DNA of 64,000 nucleotides from Nitrosopolaris sp035691865 (GTDB taxonomy: Archaea > Thermoproteota > Nitrososphaeria > Nitrososphaerales > Nitrososphaeraceae), in the NCBI GenBank assembly GCA_035691865.1, contig DASSIM010000025.1:1-64000 (forward strand), given 5' to 3'. Each line of letters starts with the position of its first letter. The first letter of the stretch is position 1. The notes under the pieces are model-generated. The model was given only the letters and a program-made list of their open reading frames with translations, did no database searches and had not been told where the DNA came from. Below are positions 45,176 through 53,964 of the stretch, piece after piece. The position numbers were made by a program, and so were the translations under genes.

Positions 45176-45457
45176 GTGTGCTCTGCCTACAAGTCTACAA
45201 CATCTGGTCAAAGAACAAGAACATCAACAAGCTTAATCGTTGGACAGAGGTTTAGAAAAGGAGTACAGATACAATTCTGTATGACCTATGGCGTATTTGA
45301 AGAAATAGAAAGACTAATCGAAGATCTTCCTATTGATTGCGATAAGCTTCAGATCGATTGCAAGTTTGTAAAAGGGATTTTAATATATTCAAAATTCTAT
45401 TTGTTAGATTTTTTGGCAAGAGTTTTGGTACCCGCAGAATTCTCGCAAAATAGATAG
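45176..45457 (+). CDS. Hypothetical protein, doubtful
   Basis: 93 codons. The last 55 look protein-like (MTYGVFEEIERLIEDLPIDC, DKLQIDCKFVKGILIYSKFY), the first 35 less so (KSTTSGQRTRTSTS). It ends 1 bp from the convergent kinase gene. It may be a fragment, and no family is recognised. Confidence 0.3.
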   Translation: MCSAYKSTTSGQRTRTSTSLIVGQRFRKGVQIQFCMTYGVFEEIERLIEDLPIDCDKLQIDCKFVKGILIYSKFYLLDFLARVLVPAEFSQNR

Positions 45458-45458
45458 G

Positions 45459-46289
45459 TCAAGAATAATTATCAGGTAGGGTTTCAAATTCATAGATTAA
45501 ATCCCAGACTGACTGTTGTCTATTTTCAGGCTTGAGGTCAATCATTTTCGAGATACACAGGTCTAACTTTCTAGAAATTGTGGAATGATATTTTGACGGA
45601 GGATCAACGAAGGGTCTCTTCATTTGATCGTCAAAAGAAGGCGGCCTTTTACGTGTCATCAATTCATAAAATATAATCCCCAAAGAAAAAATATCAGCAC
45701 GCCCATCAATCAAGTCGTCAAGGGCAAACCATTGTTCCGGTGAGCAATATCCAGGTGTTCCACCTATTTGTCCACCTGACACAGCAGTCAATGCAAGTGA
45801 CTCCCGACTGATATCTTTCCCAAGTCCCCAATCTGCAATTTTTAACTCAGATCTATCTGGACTTGTATACATAATATTCTCCGGCTTTAGGTCTCGATGA
45901 AAAATATTGACACTATGAGCTTGAGCCAGAGCATTACAAACGGGCAGCATGATTCTGTTGATCGTCCATCTTCTCTCGAAAACATATCTTTCTTCAGTTC
46001 TAAACCTTTCATCCATATGCTGTCTAAGAGACCCGCCGCTTAGGTATTCCATTATGTAATAGGGACTAAAATTAGGAGGTTCCCCTCCTATATTCCACTG
46101 GAATATCTTGACAACATTTGGATGATTTAATTGAGAAAGTATTTTGATCTCACTTTCAAAACGCTCCTTACTCGTTGAATTGAGGTTCATGAGCTCCTTT
46201 AGTGCATACTTTTTGTTATCATCTCCCTCGATTTCATAGACCGTTCCAAATGCTCCTGAATTAAGTGGTTTGGTAATATTGTATTTCAA
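45459..46289 (-). CDS. Eukaryotic-like Ser/Thr protein kinase
   Basis: 276 residues forming one kinase domain: Gly loop LNSGAFGTVYEI, Lys in KYALKELMNL, Glu helix ERFESEIKILSQLNHPNVVK, catalytic HRDLKPENIMY, the metal motif as ADWGLGK (DWG instead of DFG), activation segment ending GTPGYCSPEQ, and DIFSLGIIFYELMTRKRPPS. All residues for catalysis are present. There is no transmembrane or sensor domain, so it is a stand-alone cytoplasmic Hanks-type kinase. The response regulator 0.8 kb away may be coincidental. Confidence 0.93.
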   Translation of the reverse strand: MKYNITKPLNSGAFGTVYEIEGDDNKKYALKELMNLNSTSKERFESEIKILSQLNHPNVVKIFQWNIGGEPPNFSPYYIMEYLSGGSLRQHMDERFRTEERYVFERRWTINRIMLPVCNALAQAHSVNIFHRDLKPENIMYTSPDRSELKIADWGLGKDISRESLALTAVSGGQIGGTPGYCSPEQWFALDDLIDGRADIFSLGIIFYELMTRKRPPSFDDQMKRPFVDPPSKYHSTISRKLDLCISKMIDLKPENRQQSVWDLIYEFETLPDNYS

Positions 46290-46716
46290 TTGTAGATATG
46301 GATATTGTAGTATGGGTGTAATTTCTTATAAATTCATGCTATCATTAGGATTGCGCAAAGTCGATTTCTGATAGTTAACGTAGATCTAATTTGATAATGG
46401 TTCAAGTTATTAATTCCCGTATTGTTAGCACATTCAAAGGCAAGAAATCTGCATTTTAAATAATATTATGGCGGGTGGAGTTTTAACAACGTCGTATGAA
46501 CTCGCAACTGATCGATCTGGCACGACAGTATTACCAAGTATCTCCTTTTTGCTCAACTAAACAATGATAATACAACCAATCGTTCTTTCGTTCGACCTTG
46601 AATGCCCACTCAACGGCTCCTCTCATGTGCAACACCATGAATAGAAGGCCGCTCATTTATGGCCGATAATTTCGCTTTCTTTATTTCCTTCTTTGCAATC
46701 AATTTAGCCCTACATT
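46290..46716. other. Gap holding the out-of-frame tail of the zinc-ribbon gene
   Basis: Apart from the shifted tail (about 46630-46716, minus, reading CRAKLIAKKEIKKAKLSAIN) I see no gene here. Confidence 0.4.
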
Positions 46717-46881
46717 TCAAGTTTTCCTAGTCCTTAACCTATAACTGCAGCAAGGACACCATAATCCGTCCCAATTCAAGAAAATCTCGCACATCTGACA
46801 ACGCTTCTGTCCTGTAGAATAACGACCAGTTGCAACCGGCTTGATTGCCTTATGACGTACGCATATTCCTTTGTAGACCAT
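46717..46881 (-). CDS. Small zinc-ribbon protein, C-terminus frameshifted
   Basis: 54 residues: MVYKGICVRHKAIKPVATGR, STGQKRCQMCEIFLNWDGLW, CPCCSYRLRTRKT. CxxC...CPCC form one zinc ribbon. I recognise this as a repeated family in Nitrososphaeria that normally goes on with a Lys/Arg-rich tail. Here the frame stops at TGA, while the tail continues in the next frame. A single base lost in the run of A near 46724 would explain it. The ribbon itself is intact. A more decayed copy lies at 52.3 kb. Confidence 0.7.
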   Translation of the reverse strand: MVYKGICVRHKAIKPVATGRYSTGQKRCQMCEIFLNWDGLWCPCCSYRLRTRKT

Positions 46882-47125
46882 TTTATTATTTCTTTCTCCT
46901 TTTATATTTCTGCCGATTAATCATCACATGACAACAGCAGATAGCAGACATAATGTCGTAAGATTATCCATCTATGTCGCTACTGTTGAACAATTAGCTG
47001 GTTATACAAATTAAGTATATCCAGTTTAGCCTTATTAGGTTTTATCTTGTCACAAGGTCAGGATTGATAACGACCAACACAATTTCTGTGAGCTCAAACA
47101 TTATTTAGAAGGTACGAGGATTTTG

Positions 47126-47542
47126 CTAGCTCTCAAGTTCTGCCTTGACGTGCCTTACCAAATCCTCTATCTGGATAGGTTTAATGTAACAGTCTAAATC
47201 CATTGTGGGGAAAATTTCTCTTAATGATTCATAGTAAACTTCGTTTGCTGTAATAAAACATGCTTTAACTTCATCGTCTATCTTCTTGATTTTCTCATAT
47301 AGCTCAAAGCCGTTGATCTGTGGCATCTTGACATCTAGTAGTAAGAGATCGTATTTGCCAGGTTTGAAGCTAGCTAATGCTAAAACGGGGTCCATGAAAG
47401 CATCTACTACAAATCCATGTGCTTCTAAACCTTTCACAAAGGCGACAAGAACATCCGGCTCATCATCTACAAGAAGTATTCTATAGTTACCGGACAAGAT
47501 CGTTTGCTCAGACTTGCTGGTGCGTTCCAGATTGGGTAGCAA
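47126..47542 (-). CDS. Response regulator receiver protein (CheY-like)
   Basis: 138 residues, receiver domain only: YRILLVDDEPDVLVAFVKGL (acidic pair), DLLLLDVKMPQINGFELYEK (phospho-acceptor Asp), CFITANEVYY (Thr) and DCYIKPIQIEDLVRHV (Lys). It starts at TTG, with no ATG before the domain. With no output domain, it probably acts by protein contact, with a histidine kinase encoded elsewhere. Confidence 0.92.
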   Translation of the reverse strand: MLPNLERTSKSEQTILSGNYRILLVDDEPDVLVAFVKGLEAHGFVVDAFMDPVLALASFKPGKYDLLLLDVKMPQINGFELYEKIKKIDDEVKACFITANEVYYESLREIFPTMDLDCYIKPIQIEDLVRHVKAELES

Positions 47543-47728
47543 ATAGATACACCAGCTTCTAAACGTGGATGTGCTATATTATTTTGCTGATCGACATAGG
47601 AAGGTTGGCTTTGCCCCAATGTCCGTGCCAATACCCATGACAAGAACCTTGATTGCTTTCTGGTTGAGAAATGCAGCTTGACTAACACTCATGCCGGCAC
47701 TACCTCATACATTGATAGAGAGACGAGG

Positions 47729-47884
47729 ATGAATGCAACCATTGAAAAGACCACAATCCAACGAAACTTTTGCAAGGCGTGTTCTCTGAAGCGATGTATC
47801 CAGATCAAGGGAGACTCCGACCTACATTGTGTACTTCGATATATATTTTTGAAAACCAAAATACTAATAGGCATGGATTCGTAG
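47729..47884 (+). CDS. Possible small Cys-rich protein
   Basis: 51 residues: MNATIEKTTIQRNFCKACSL, KRCIQIKGDSDLHCVLRYIF, LKTKILIGMDS. CxxCxxxxC plus a later Cys suggests a metal site. It overlaps other open frames on the minus strand, so support is modest. Confidence 0.35.
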   Translation: MNATIEKTTIQRNFCKACSLKRCIQIKGDSDLHCVLRYIFLKTKILIGMDS

Positions 47885-48886
47885 TCGGAGATTTTACAAT
47901 CAAATTCACAGGACGCGAGGTCAGATAAGTCACATCTTGGCATGAGGGCGAATGGAATAAATGAATACGGAAAGAGATTCCTTTCTTTTCATACTGTCCG
48001 CTTGCCATGTAGTCTCGTTATATTCTGCCATTCGAAATGTTTGTCTAGCTGATTAAAGTGGCTATTGTACACCTCTGACACTGAATATCTGTGGCTGATG
48101 TGGTTGCCACCTGACTAGAAACCGTTCTACTACCTGCCAGTCGCCTCAGTATCGACGTGCAATTACCAGTCGTCCTGGCGACTAGGTCTATTGCTATAAC
48201 TCACACTATTGTCTTGTGATGTAACTATTAGCTCTCAATTTCTCATCCACGCTAAAACTGCGATCTGACCCCTTAATTTTGCATTGAGTGAATTGTGTGA
48301 AATGCAAATTCAAAGTGATACTAAAGACACGCTATGGGTGCAATATTTTATATGGGTGATTATCAGCAGTATATTTGCTGTACCAAAAGTACATGTTAGG
48401 CGGAAACAATCAGAACCTAAACCGCGTTAGCTCAAGGAGTTTCGCAGGGCTTCCTTATCGTTAGCAGCAGGGCACGGGTTCTGGCTAGAATAGGAAATAG
48501 CCTAAAACCTGCAGAGGGTAATTCCGACCCACTTTATATTTTGCAACCATAGGCCAACTGTTGCGGTTCATCAGCCAACAAAAGAGGGCATATAAAACAG
48601 TCAATCATTCGGTGAGTGGCTTTACGATCATGAGGGTAACAATACTTACCAGTCTCTAATTTTTCTTTGCGTTCATTGAACACATTGAACAAATACCATA
48701 CTCAACTCATACAACTCCGTACATTACAAGACTTAGTCAGCCAAAAGTCCCCCAGAAGTGCTTCAAATATAGTCGCACAATGGGAATGGCGAACTGGAGC
48801 AGGTAATTAAATTCACCACCTAAATCAACAGACTTTTCGCTTTGTTCCTATTCTAACGTGTCCGGGGCGTATTTCATTAGTCGTTA
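47885..48886. other. One-kilobase gap
   Basis: I find no gene, RNA or relic that I can support here on either strand. Confidence 0.4.
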
Positions 48887-49747
48887 TTACTTTAGGTCGA
48901 CAGCGCCAGTACAAGTACGACAGTTTATTCGAATTGAACGTGCAACAAGGAATGGAGTAATTATCAGAACCGGGATGCTCAAAGCAATGAACAGAGTTTG
49001 AAATGATGCTAACACCGATATGCTTTCTCCTACAGCTCCAAATCCTAAAAGTGCTGAAAAGAAACTGCCGGCACACGTCGGGCAGCCTACAAATAATCCA
49101 CTCGCCGCTCCTACGCTTCCGATAAGAGATAGTTTCTTGGTGCTCTGGATCGTTCTTGATAAATTAAATGCATAGAGCCCCAGAGAAGTATTAAATCCTA
49201 CCAATGCGGATACGATGACTGCTAAAATAATATTTAGGGGTATTAGCAAGATTAAAAAATGATCTGTGAGATAGGCAGAGAGCATCGGCATGTAACCTGG
49301 AATATTGCAACAAGGAATTATGTTGATGGACGGGATTACGATTCCCTGCTGGCTAAATGATATGTCGTTTCTGTAAATAAATATTTGTGATAAAAATCCA
49401 AAAAATATGCCATATGCTATTGCAGCAATTATCACAACTTTCCAATATCTATTATCCGAAAACGCATTGGTGATATAATACAGAAGACTATCAGAGTTCT
49501 TCGGTCCTTGTTGTTTGGCTTTAAATATTTTGCTTACTCCATAAGTAATGGATGCCATGGAAGCAAATGTTATTGCGAGCACACCGCTTGCGAGTGTCTT
49601 TAGCTCTGGTGTTACCATAACTAGATGTTCACCTGGGGTAGTTAATCTGGAGTAGATTATGAAAGATAGGATCACAGAAATTATTCCTACAACTGCAATT
49701 CTTAAGCCACTTTTACGCAACTCTATCGAATTTTCTATGTTAGTCAT
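48887..49747 (-). CDS. Membrane protein with CPTC motif
   Basis: 286 residues with about six or seven helices (SGLRIAVVGIISVILSFIIY, WKVVIIAAIAYGIFFGFLSQ, HFLILLIPLNIILAVIVSAL, ASFQTLFIALSIPVLIITPF). IPCCNIPGYMPML lies outside the membrane and FVGCPTCAGSFFSALLGFG within a helix pair. The Cys pairs could bind copper or another metal or form a redox pair. The CPTC family is common in this lineage, with no known function. C-terminus RINCRTCTGAVDLK adds a third CxxC. Confidence 0.75.
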   Translation of the reverse strand: MTNIENSIELRKSGLRIAVVGIISVILSFIIYSRLTTPGEHLVMVTPELKTLASGVLAITFASMASITYGVSKIFKAKQQGPKNSDSLLYYITNAFSDNRYWKVVIIAAIAYGIFFGFLSQIFIYRNDISFSQQGIVIPSINIIPCCNIPGYMPMLSAYLTDHFLILLIPLNIILAVIVSALVGFNTSLGLYAFNLSRTIQSTKKLSLIGSVGAASGLFVGCPTCAGSFFSALLGFGAVGESISVLASFQTLFIALSIPVLIITPFLVARSIRINCRTCTGAVDLK

Positions 49748-50410
49748 GTCTTCACTCCACTAGCATACTCAGCAGAACACAATCCAATTTACAGAAATTA
49801 AAAACTGGGACTTATATTTACACATGCTTATTTTGTTAATGGATGACAAAAAGTTTGCACTAAACCCAGCCAACCAGAATTTGCCTGTTATTTTTATTTG
49901 CTATGCGTATATATACTAAGCTTGGACAAATTCCTAGCCTCGACTTTTGAGAAAATTGTTGATTAACTGCTTTTTGAGCCTAGCTAATCCTGCCATACAT
50001 ATTTCTTTGATTCCTTATAATTAACGTTGATATGGCAATCGTATCAATCTGAAGCTAAGACGAGATCTCATATTTGTAAGATTTCATTATATTAGCTAAG
50101 CATAAGCATTTCAACAGTATGAAAAAATAGATCGCAGTTACCCAGAATAAAAAGAGGGTTTTTGTTAATGATTCTTTATATGTACGTCTGCGCTATTGCT
50201 GGCTTAATTGGACTGTATGTTACCACTTGCACTTGAGCTGCCAGAAGACCCAGTAATAGATAATAGACAATTCTAGTAAAATTTATGATAAAAAGTTGTT
50301 TAATTTATTATTGACTAATGACCACTTTACCTTTTACACTTTAGTTCTCTGCAAGACTAACTACAGCTGCAGCACAGAACTCGATATAGTTTGTCTTTGC
50401 ACACGTTACC

Positions 50411-50431
50411 GTACCCTCCGGGGGAGGGTAC
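50411..50431. repeat. GC-rich hairpin
   Basis: GTACCCTCC, loop GGG, GGAGGGTAC: a perfect 9-bp stem. It is the first of the hairpin cluster. Confidence 0.9.
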
Positions 50432-50541
50432 AACATTAATTTTCGTACTTTCTGGCAATAAGTTTTAAAAAGAAATGCTTTGTATGAGCATACGGAAAAC
50501 TATTCCCGGTGTTATCGAACATTGTTCTACGGAGGACGGTT

Positions 50542-50597
50542 TACCCTGGTCGATTGACTAGGGTAGGCAAAAAAGACAGTACTTTCGTTTCAGTACT
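50542..50597. repeat. Two adjacent hairpins
   Basis: TACCCTGGTC-GATT-GACTAGGGTA (one G.T pair) at 50542-50565, and AGTACT-TTCGTTTC-AGTACT at 50578-50597. Confidence 0.85.
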
Positions 50598-50655
50598 CGA
50601 TCATTAGGGGAGAAACTAACAATCTTTGTCAATCTGTACGACAATACAGAATTGC

Positions 50656-50687
50656 ATGCGGTATGCCTCCCGGGAGGCATACCGCAT
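50656..50687. repeat. 32-bp perfect palindrome
   Basis: ATGCGGTATGCCTCCC followed directly by its complement GGGAGGCATACCGCAT, with no spacer. It lies in the middle of the hairpin cluster. Confidence 0.95.
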
Positions 50688-50704
50688 ACCGTCAGAATGT
50701 CAAA

Positions 50705-50794
50705 TTCCTTGTCCAGGAAAACTACAGAGGAGGATAAACTTACCTATATGCTCCAGGTGAAGTTGGAGACTTCATTAAGATCGACTGGGCTTAA
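50705..50794. repeat. Three further hairpins
   Basis: TTCCT-TGTCC-AGGAA (near 50705), TGAAGT-TGGAG-ACTTCA (50758-50774) and TTAAG...CTTAA with a 10-nt loop (50775-50794) follow one another. Confidence 0.75.
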
Positions 50795-51014
50795 TCCATA
50801 CAAAATTCGTACCTGACGGATTTGATAATCAACAATATCGCTAGTGATTTTACGTACGAAATTGCATAAAAAAAGGCAGTCAGGGTAACCAGAGCAGTAA
50901 TTCTAATCCTAATTTTTTTCTGACGTAATTCTGGATCTTCATTTCATAGGATACGAGTTCCAATTTTCTAGGTACACATATTCTCGGTGCAGGAATCGAT
51001 GCTTCCAGTCCAAC

Positions 51015-51452
51015 CTATAGCTTATTTTTTAATGCGTCTTTTATCATCAATTTCTGAATAGGCACTGTATGGTTAGGGATATGATTCGGATCTGCTAGGA
51101 TTACACGAGAGCTTTGAAAATCCAATTTTATTTTTCCAGATTTGTGTTTTGTGGCGAACAGATGTGTAATATAATGTCGAAATTTAGTAAATGTTTCATA
51201 ATTACCGATAAAGGTAGGCTTTACTATTTCTATTCCTAACTCCTCCTTGGAGGATCTTTTTACTGTATCAACCATTTTTTCATTTTTTAGTATGACGCTT
51301 CCCGGTAAGTTCCAATAACCACGGTAAGGTGGAATAGTTCGTTTCGTGAGGATAATCTTTTGATCCTTTAAAATAACAATATCTACAGAAGGGAACGGCA
51401 TATATTTTTCTATTTCTTTGAATATTTCATTAGGAATCTTGACCACGCTCAA
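51015..51452 (-). CDS. Nudix-like hydrolase with altered box
   Basis: 145 residues: VDIVILKDQKIILTKRTIPP, YRGYWNLPGSVILKNEKMVD, TVKRSSKEELGIEIVKPTFI. The Nudix box is recognisable, but the first Glu of REx2EE is Ser (RSSKEELG), while the EE pair is kept. YWNLPGSV is like GDP-mannose/NADH-type Nudix proteins. Catalysis may be weak or substrate-specific. Different from the Nudix gene at 15956. Confidence 0.75.
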   Translation of the reverse strand: MSVVKIPNEIFKEIEKYMPFPSVDIVILKDQKIILTKRTIPPYRGYWNLPGSVILKNEKMVDTVKRSSKEELGIEIVKPTFIGNYETFTKFRHYITHLFATKHKSGKIKLDFQSSRVILADPNHIPNHTVPIQKLMIKDALKNKL

Positions 51453-51916
51453 ATGCCATATTATAGTTTCATTGTTTTATATAAATGACGTTTTATTAGA
51501 CTTCAATTTTACCCTATCGAAGTCAGTGTAAAGCCAGTTGCGGTACGATAACAACAAAAGAAGAATTGAATTAGTGTGCTATGCTGAGCATCAGAATCTC
51601 ACGCTTAAACAATCTTGGATTCCGCAATTGTTTCAAGGAATTGTGGCTACACACAACATATTCTTAGCCTATCACACCTAGTGAAACAATTTTCTTGCAA
51701 GACAATAAACACGAGATCCTAATTAAATTCTGATGGTACTTGTATTATCAGTCGGGTAACTGTCTAATAAAAGGAGCACCTGCACTTCCTAATATATCAT
51801 CCTATGTTGGAAAAAACGCTTTCAAGACATGGCATTGACATCGAATGCAATGGCTTTATGATAAATCATAGTAGCTGTTTATCAAAGTAGATTAGCAACA
51901 CTCGCCTTCTTGCTGG
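51453..51916. other. Intergenic region
   Basis: I see no gene in it. It contains the promoter side of the Nudix gene. Confidence 0.4.
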
Positions 51917-52222
51917 TTGTTGAAGCAGCTTCTACCAATAAAAAGAAGAACTCCTGTAAGAATAGAAATACTATCATCAGCAGAGAACACTTCTGCGCTG
52001 CATAACGACCTTAATGATATCCTACTAGATGCATCCAGTTGTTGTGAATATATGGGTTACGTAGACAAAGATGGGAATACACTAGTGAAGATAGAATGTA
52101 TAGTTGGTGAAGAGGAAAAGCAATACACCTGGCATCATTTACGGTTAAAACATGCAACAGACTGCTATATTTCAGTAACTCCTACTCAGTTATCGATGGA
52201 GTCAATTTTGATACGTCGATAA
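51917..52222 (+). CDS. Hypothetical protein, TTG start
   Basis: 101 residues with a beta-rich look: RTPVRIEILSSAENTSALHN, DLNDILLDASSCCEYMGYVD, KDGNTLVKIECIVGEEEKQY, TWHHLRLKHATDCYISVTPT. No signal peptide and no known domain. No ATG precedes the core, so TTG is taken. Confidence 0.45.
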   Translation: MLKQLLPIKRRTPVRIEILSSAENTSALHNDLNDILLDASSCCEYMGYVDKDGNTLVKIECIVGEEEKQYTWHHLRLKHATDCYISVTPTQLSMESILIRR

Positions 52223-52269
52223 ATGACAAATAGACTTCAAAAATAGCTTGTAAATATATCTGTACACAA

Positions 52270-52428
52270 TACAAGGTTACGCAAGGTCGTATGGCTAGAT
52301 GTCTGTGTGCGAGATATTTCCAAATTGGCAAGGATCGAAGTTGCCCTTGCTGCCAATTCATATTAAGGATAAGGCCAAGACATAAAATTCTGTCATTGGA
52401 AATTGAACAAAATGTCAGAATGTTTTAG
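52270..52428 (+). pseudogene. Zinc-ribbon protein relic
   Basis: The frame reads YKVTQGRMARCLCARYFQIG, KDRSCPCCQFILRIRPRHKI, then LSLEIEQNVRMF and TAG. SCPCCQFILRIRPRHK matches the CPCC-and-basic-tail end of the family at 46717, while an alternative frame shows the lost CEIFxNW part, so indels have corrupted the first knuckle. No start codon. Confidence 0.55.
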
Positions 52429-52692
52429 ATGTGCATAAAGAATGAGCTGTCACTTTAGACTAAAACAATCCTCGGCAAAAGTTGATCTGGACAAGAAATG
52501 AGAAATAAATTATCTATGTAAGGGCTAAAATTAACTATGCTAAAGTCAATGAGCATGAGCAGGATAATGTTAGTGTCCTTTCATTGACATTATTCCTCTC
52601 ATGCTAGAAACAAGAGTCTTCTATTCGCTCGAATACGCTGACGCTGTAAAAAAGCCAAACGACACAAGAAGCAGAATAGGAATTGCTTCTTA

Positions 52693-53532
52693 TTATTTCC
52701 TTGAAATCAAATCTGACAAATCTATCCCGAAGAATGTTTTTAGTATTCCAAGGTACGAGTATACAGGAGGAGGAATTTCGCTTTCGCAAGCAACTCCGCT
52801 ATTCCAGGCATTTATCCATATTATCATGCTCTGAAACATATTCACAAATCTACGATGATGGTCATGAACGACACCCAATTCATCAATATACTTCTCAGCC
52901 ATCAGCCACGATTCTACAAAATCAATACAAGGTTTTCCGACAATTGCCTCAATTTGTTCTTGCATCTGTTTAGCATATTTGAATGGTTTCTGAAATACAA
53001 AAAACGGAAATTTTGTCTTCGTTGGAAGCATAAGATCAGGGGGAGACAGTATCGTAATTACTCGTGCACCGTTATTGAGCTCATTCTGAAATCTGCTCAC
53101 CATCTGTTCGATTACTCTAGGATCTGTGAACCAAAAAAGTAAAACCGTTGCATCAGAAATTGCTGCTTTTCTAATATCCCCTATGATTATTTGGGCATTA
53201 TCCATAGAAATAACTTTTCTGCGCGCCTCAATTGCAACTTTTCTTCTAACCTCTATACCTACCGATCTTTTTACTTTAAATTCCTTGGCTGCTATCGCAA
53301 CTGCATTGCAATTTCCACATCCTAGGTCGTAGAAAATATCTGACCTTCGAAGACCTGCAAATTTGAACAATTTCCTCACTACATTATCAGGAATCAAAAT
53401 ATCTTCACCTTTGAGCACAGATTGAGGAAGCGATGAAAAGAATTCCTTTGTTATCAATAGCCTATTAATCAAGCACATCAATAACGTCTTCACGAATAAT
53501 AACCTACTTTCTCTACCGAGTTCTATTACCAC
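52693..53532 (-). CDS. Class I SAM-dependent methyltransferase-like protein
   Basis: 279 residues. Motif I is SDIFYDLGCGNCNAVAIAAK (DLGCGxG-like with Asn), then VGIEVRRKVAIEARRKV (motif II, acidic Glu), IIIGDIRKAAISDATVLLFW (motif III) and VITILSPPDLMLPTKTKFPF. It resembles DOT1/ribosomal-type Rossmann methyltransferases, but the substrate is unknown. The C-terminal ~90 residues (KPCIDFVESWLMAEKYIDEL and on) are not recognised. The start is the first ATG (MVIELGRESRL). Confidence 0.75.
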   Translation of the reverse strand: MVIELGRESRLLFVKTLLMCLINRLLITKEFFSSLPQSVLKGEDILIPDNVVRKLFKFAGLRRSDIFYDLGCGNCNAVAIAAKEFKVKRSVGIEVRRKVAIEARRKVISMDNAQIIIGDIRKAAISDATVLLFWFTDPRVIEQMVSRFQNELNNGARVITILSPPDLMLPTKTKFPFFVFQKPFKYAKQMQEQIEAIVGKPCIDFVESWLMAEKYIDELGVVHDHHRRFVNMFQSMIIWINAWNSGVACESEIPPPVYSYLGILKTFFGIDLSDLISRK

Positions 53533-53964
53533 AATTTATTTCAAATAATTCGTAGAATGAAGGAATAAGGCTATCATTAATTAGTTTTCAATGAATTTCT
53601 AACCGCATATAGCGAACGTATCCTGTTCTTTAAGTCTATTAGGTTTCTAGGTCAATCGAGAATATGAAAACACTGGTCCAATTACACTATCATCGTGATA
53701 TTAGTCAATGTGAGAGCAGGGAATGATTAGTAATGGAGATAAAGGAGTGACTGGAATTGTTTTAGAATGTCGTTAGAGAGCTAAATCGTACAGTTTTCTT
53801 AGCTATGAACAAGGTGAACTCGTTAAGTACGCAGTTAGATAATGTAAGTATATTCCAATTGAAGCTAAAATTTGGCAATGTGAATTATACGATAGATGTA
53901 ATTGTTGCTTCCTATAAGCCGTCACCGACTTCGGATCTATTACTTTGGATGCGTATGCACTGAG
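53533..53964. other. Intergenic region
   Basis: No gene is seen; it separates the divergent methyltransferase and multicopper oxidase genes and holds both promoters. Confidence 0.45.

Larger units (their letters stand above)
49748..51014. other. Gene-free region with a hairpin cluster
   Basis: No gene is seen in 1.27 kb. The part from 50411 to 50794 contains at least seven inverted repeats (listed separately), far denser than other gaps of the window. It may encode a structured RNA or be a protein-binding or replication site; no known RNA family was recognised. Confidence 0.6.

Noticed and set aside
50411..50794. RNase P or SRP RNA
   Set aside because: None of the universally conserved sequence blocks of these RNAs could be found.
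49748..51014. CRISPR array in the hairpin-rich gap
   Set aside because: The inverted repeats differ from each other and there are no regularly spaced identical repeats.
52604..53332. Plus-strand frames opposite the methyltransferase
   Set aside because: The minus strand has the methyltransferase motifs; the plus frames are short and unlike proteins.
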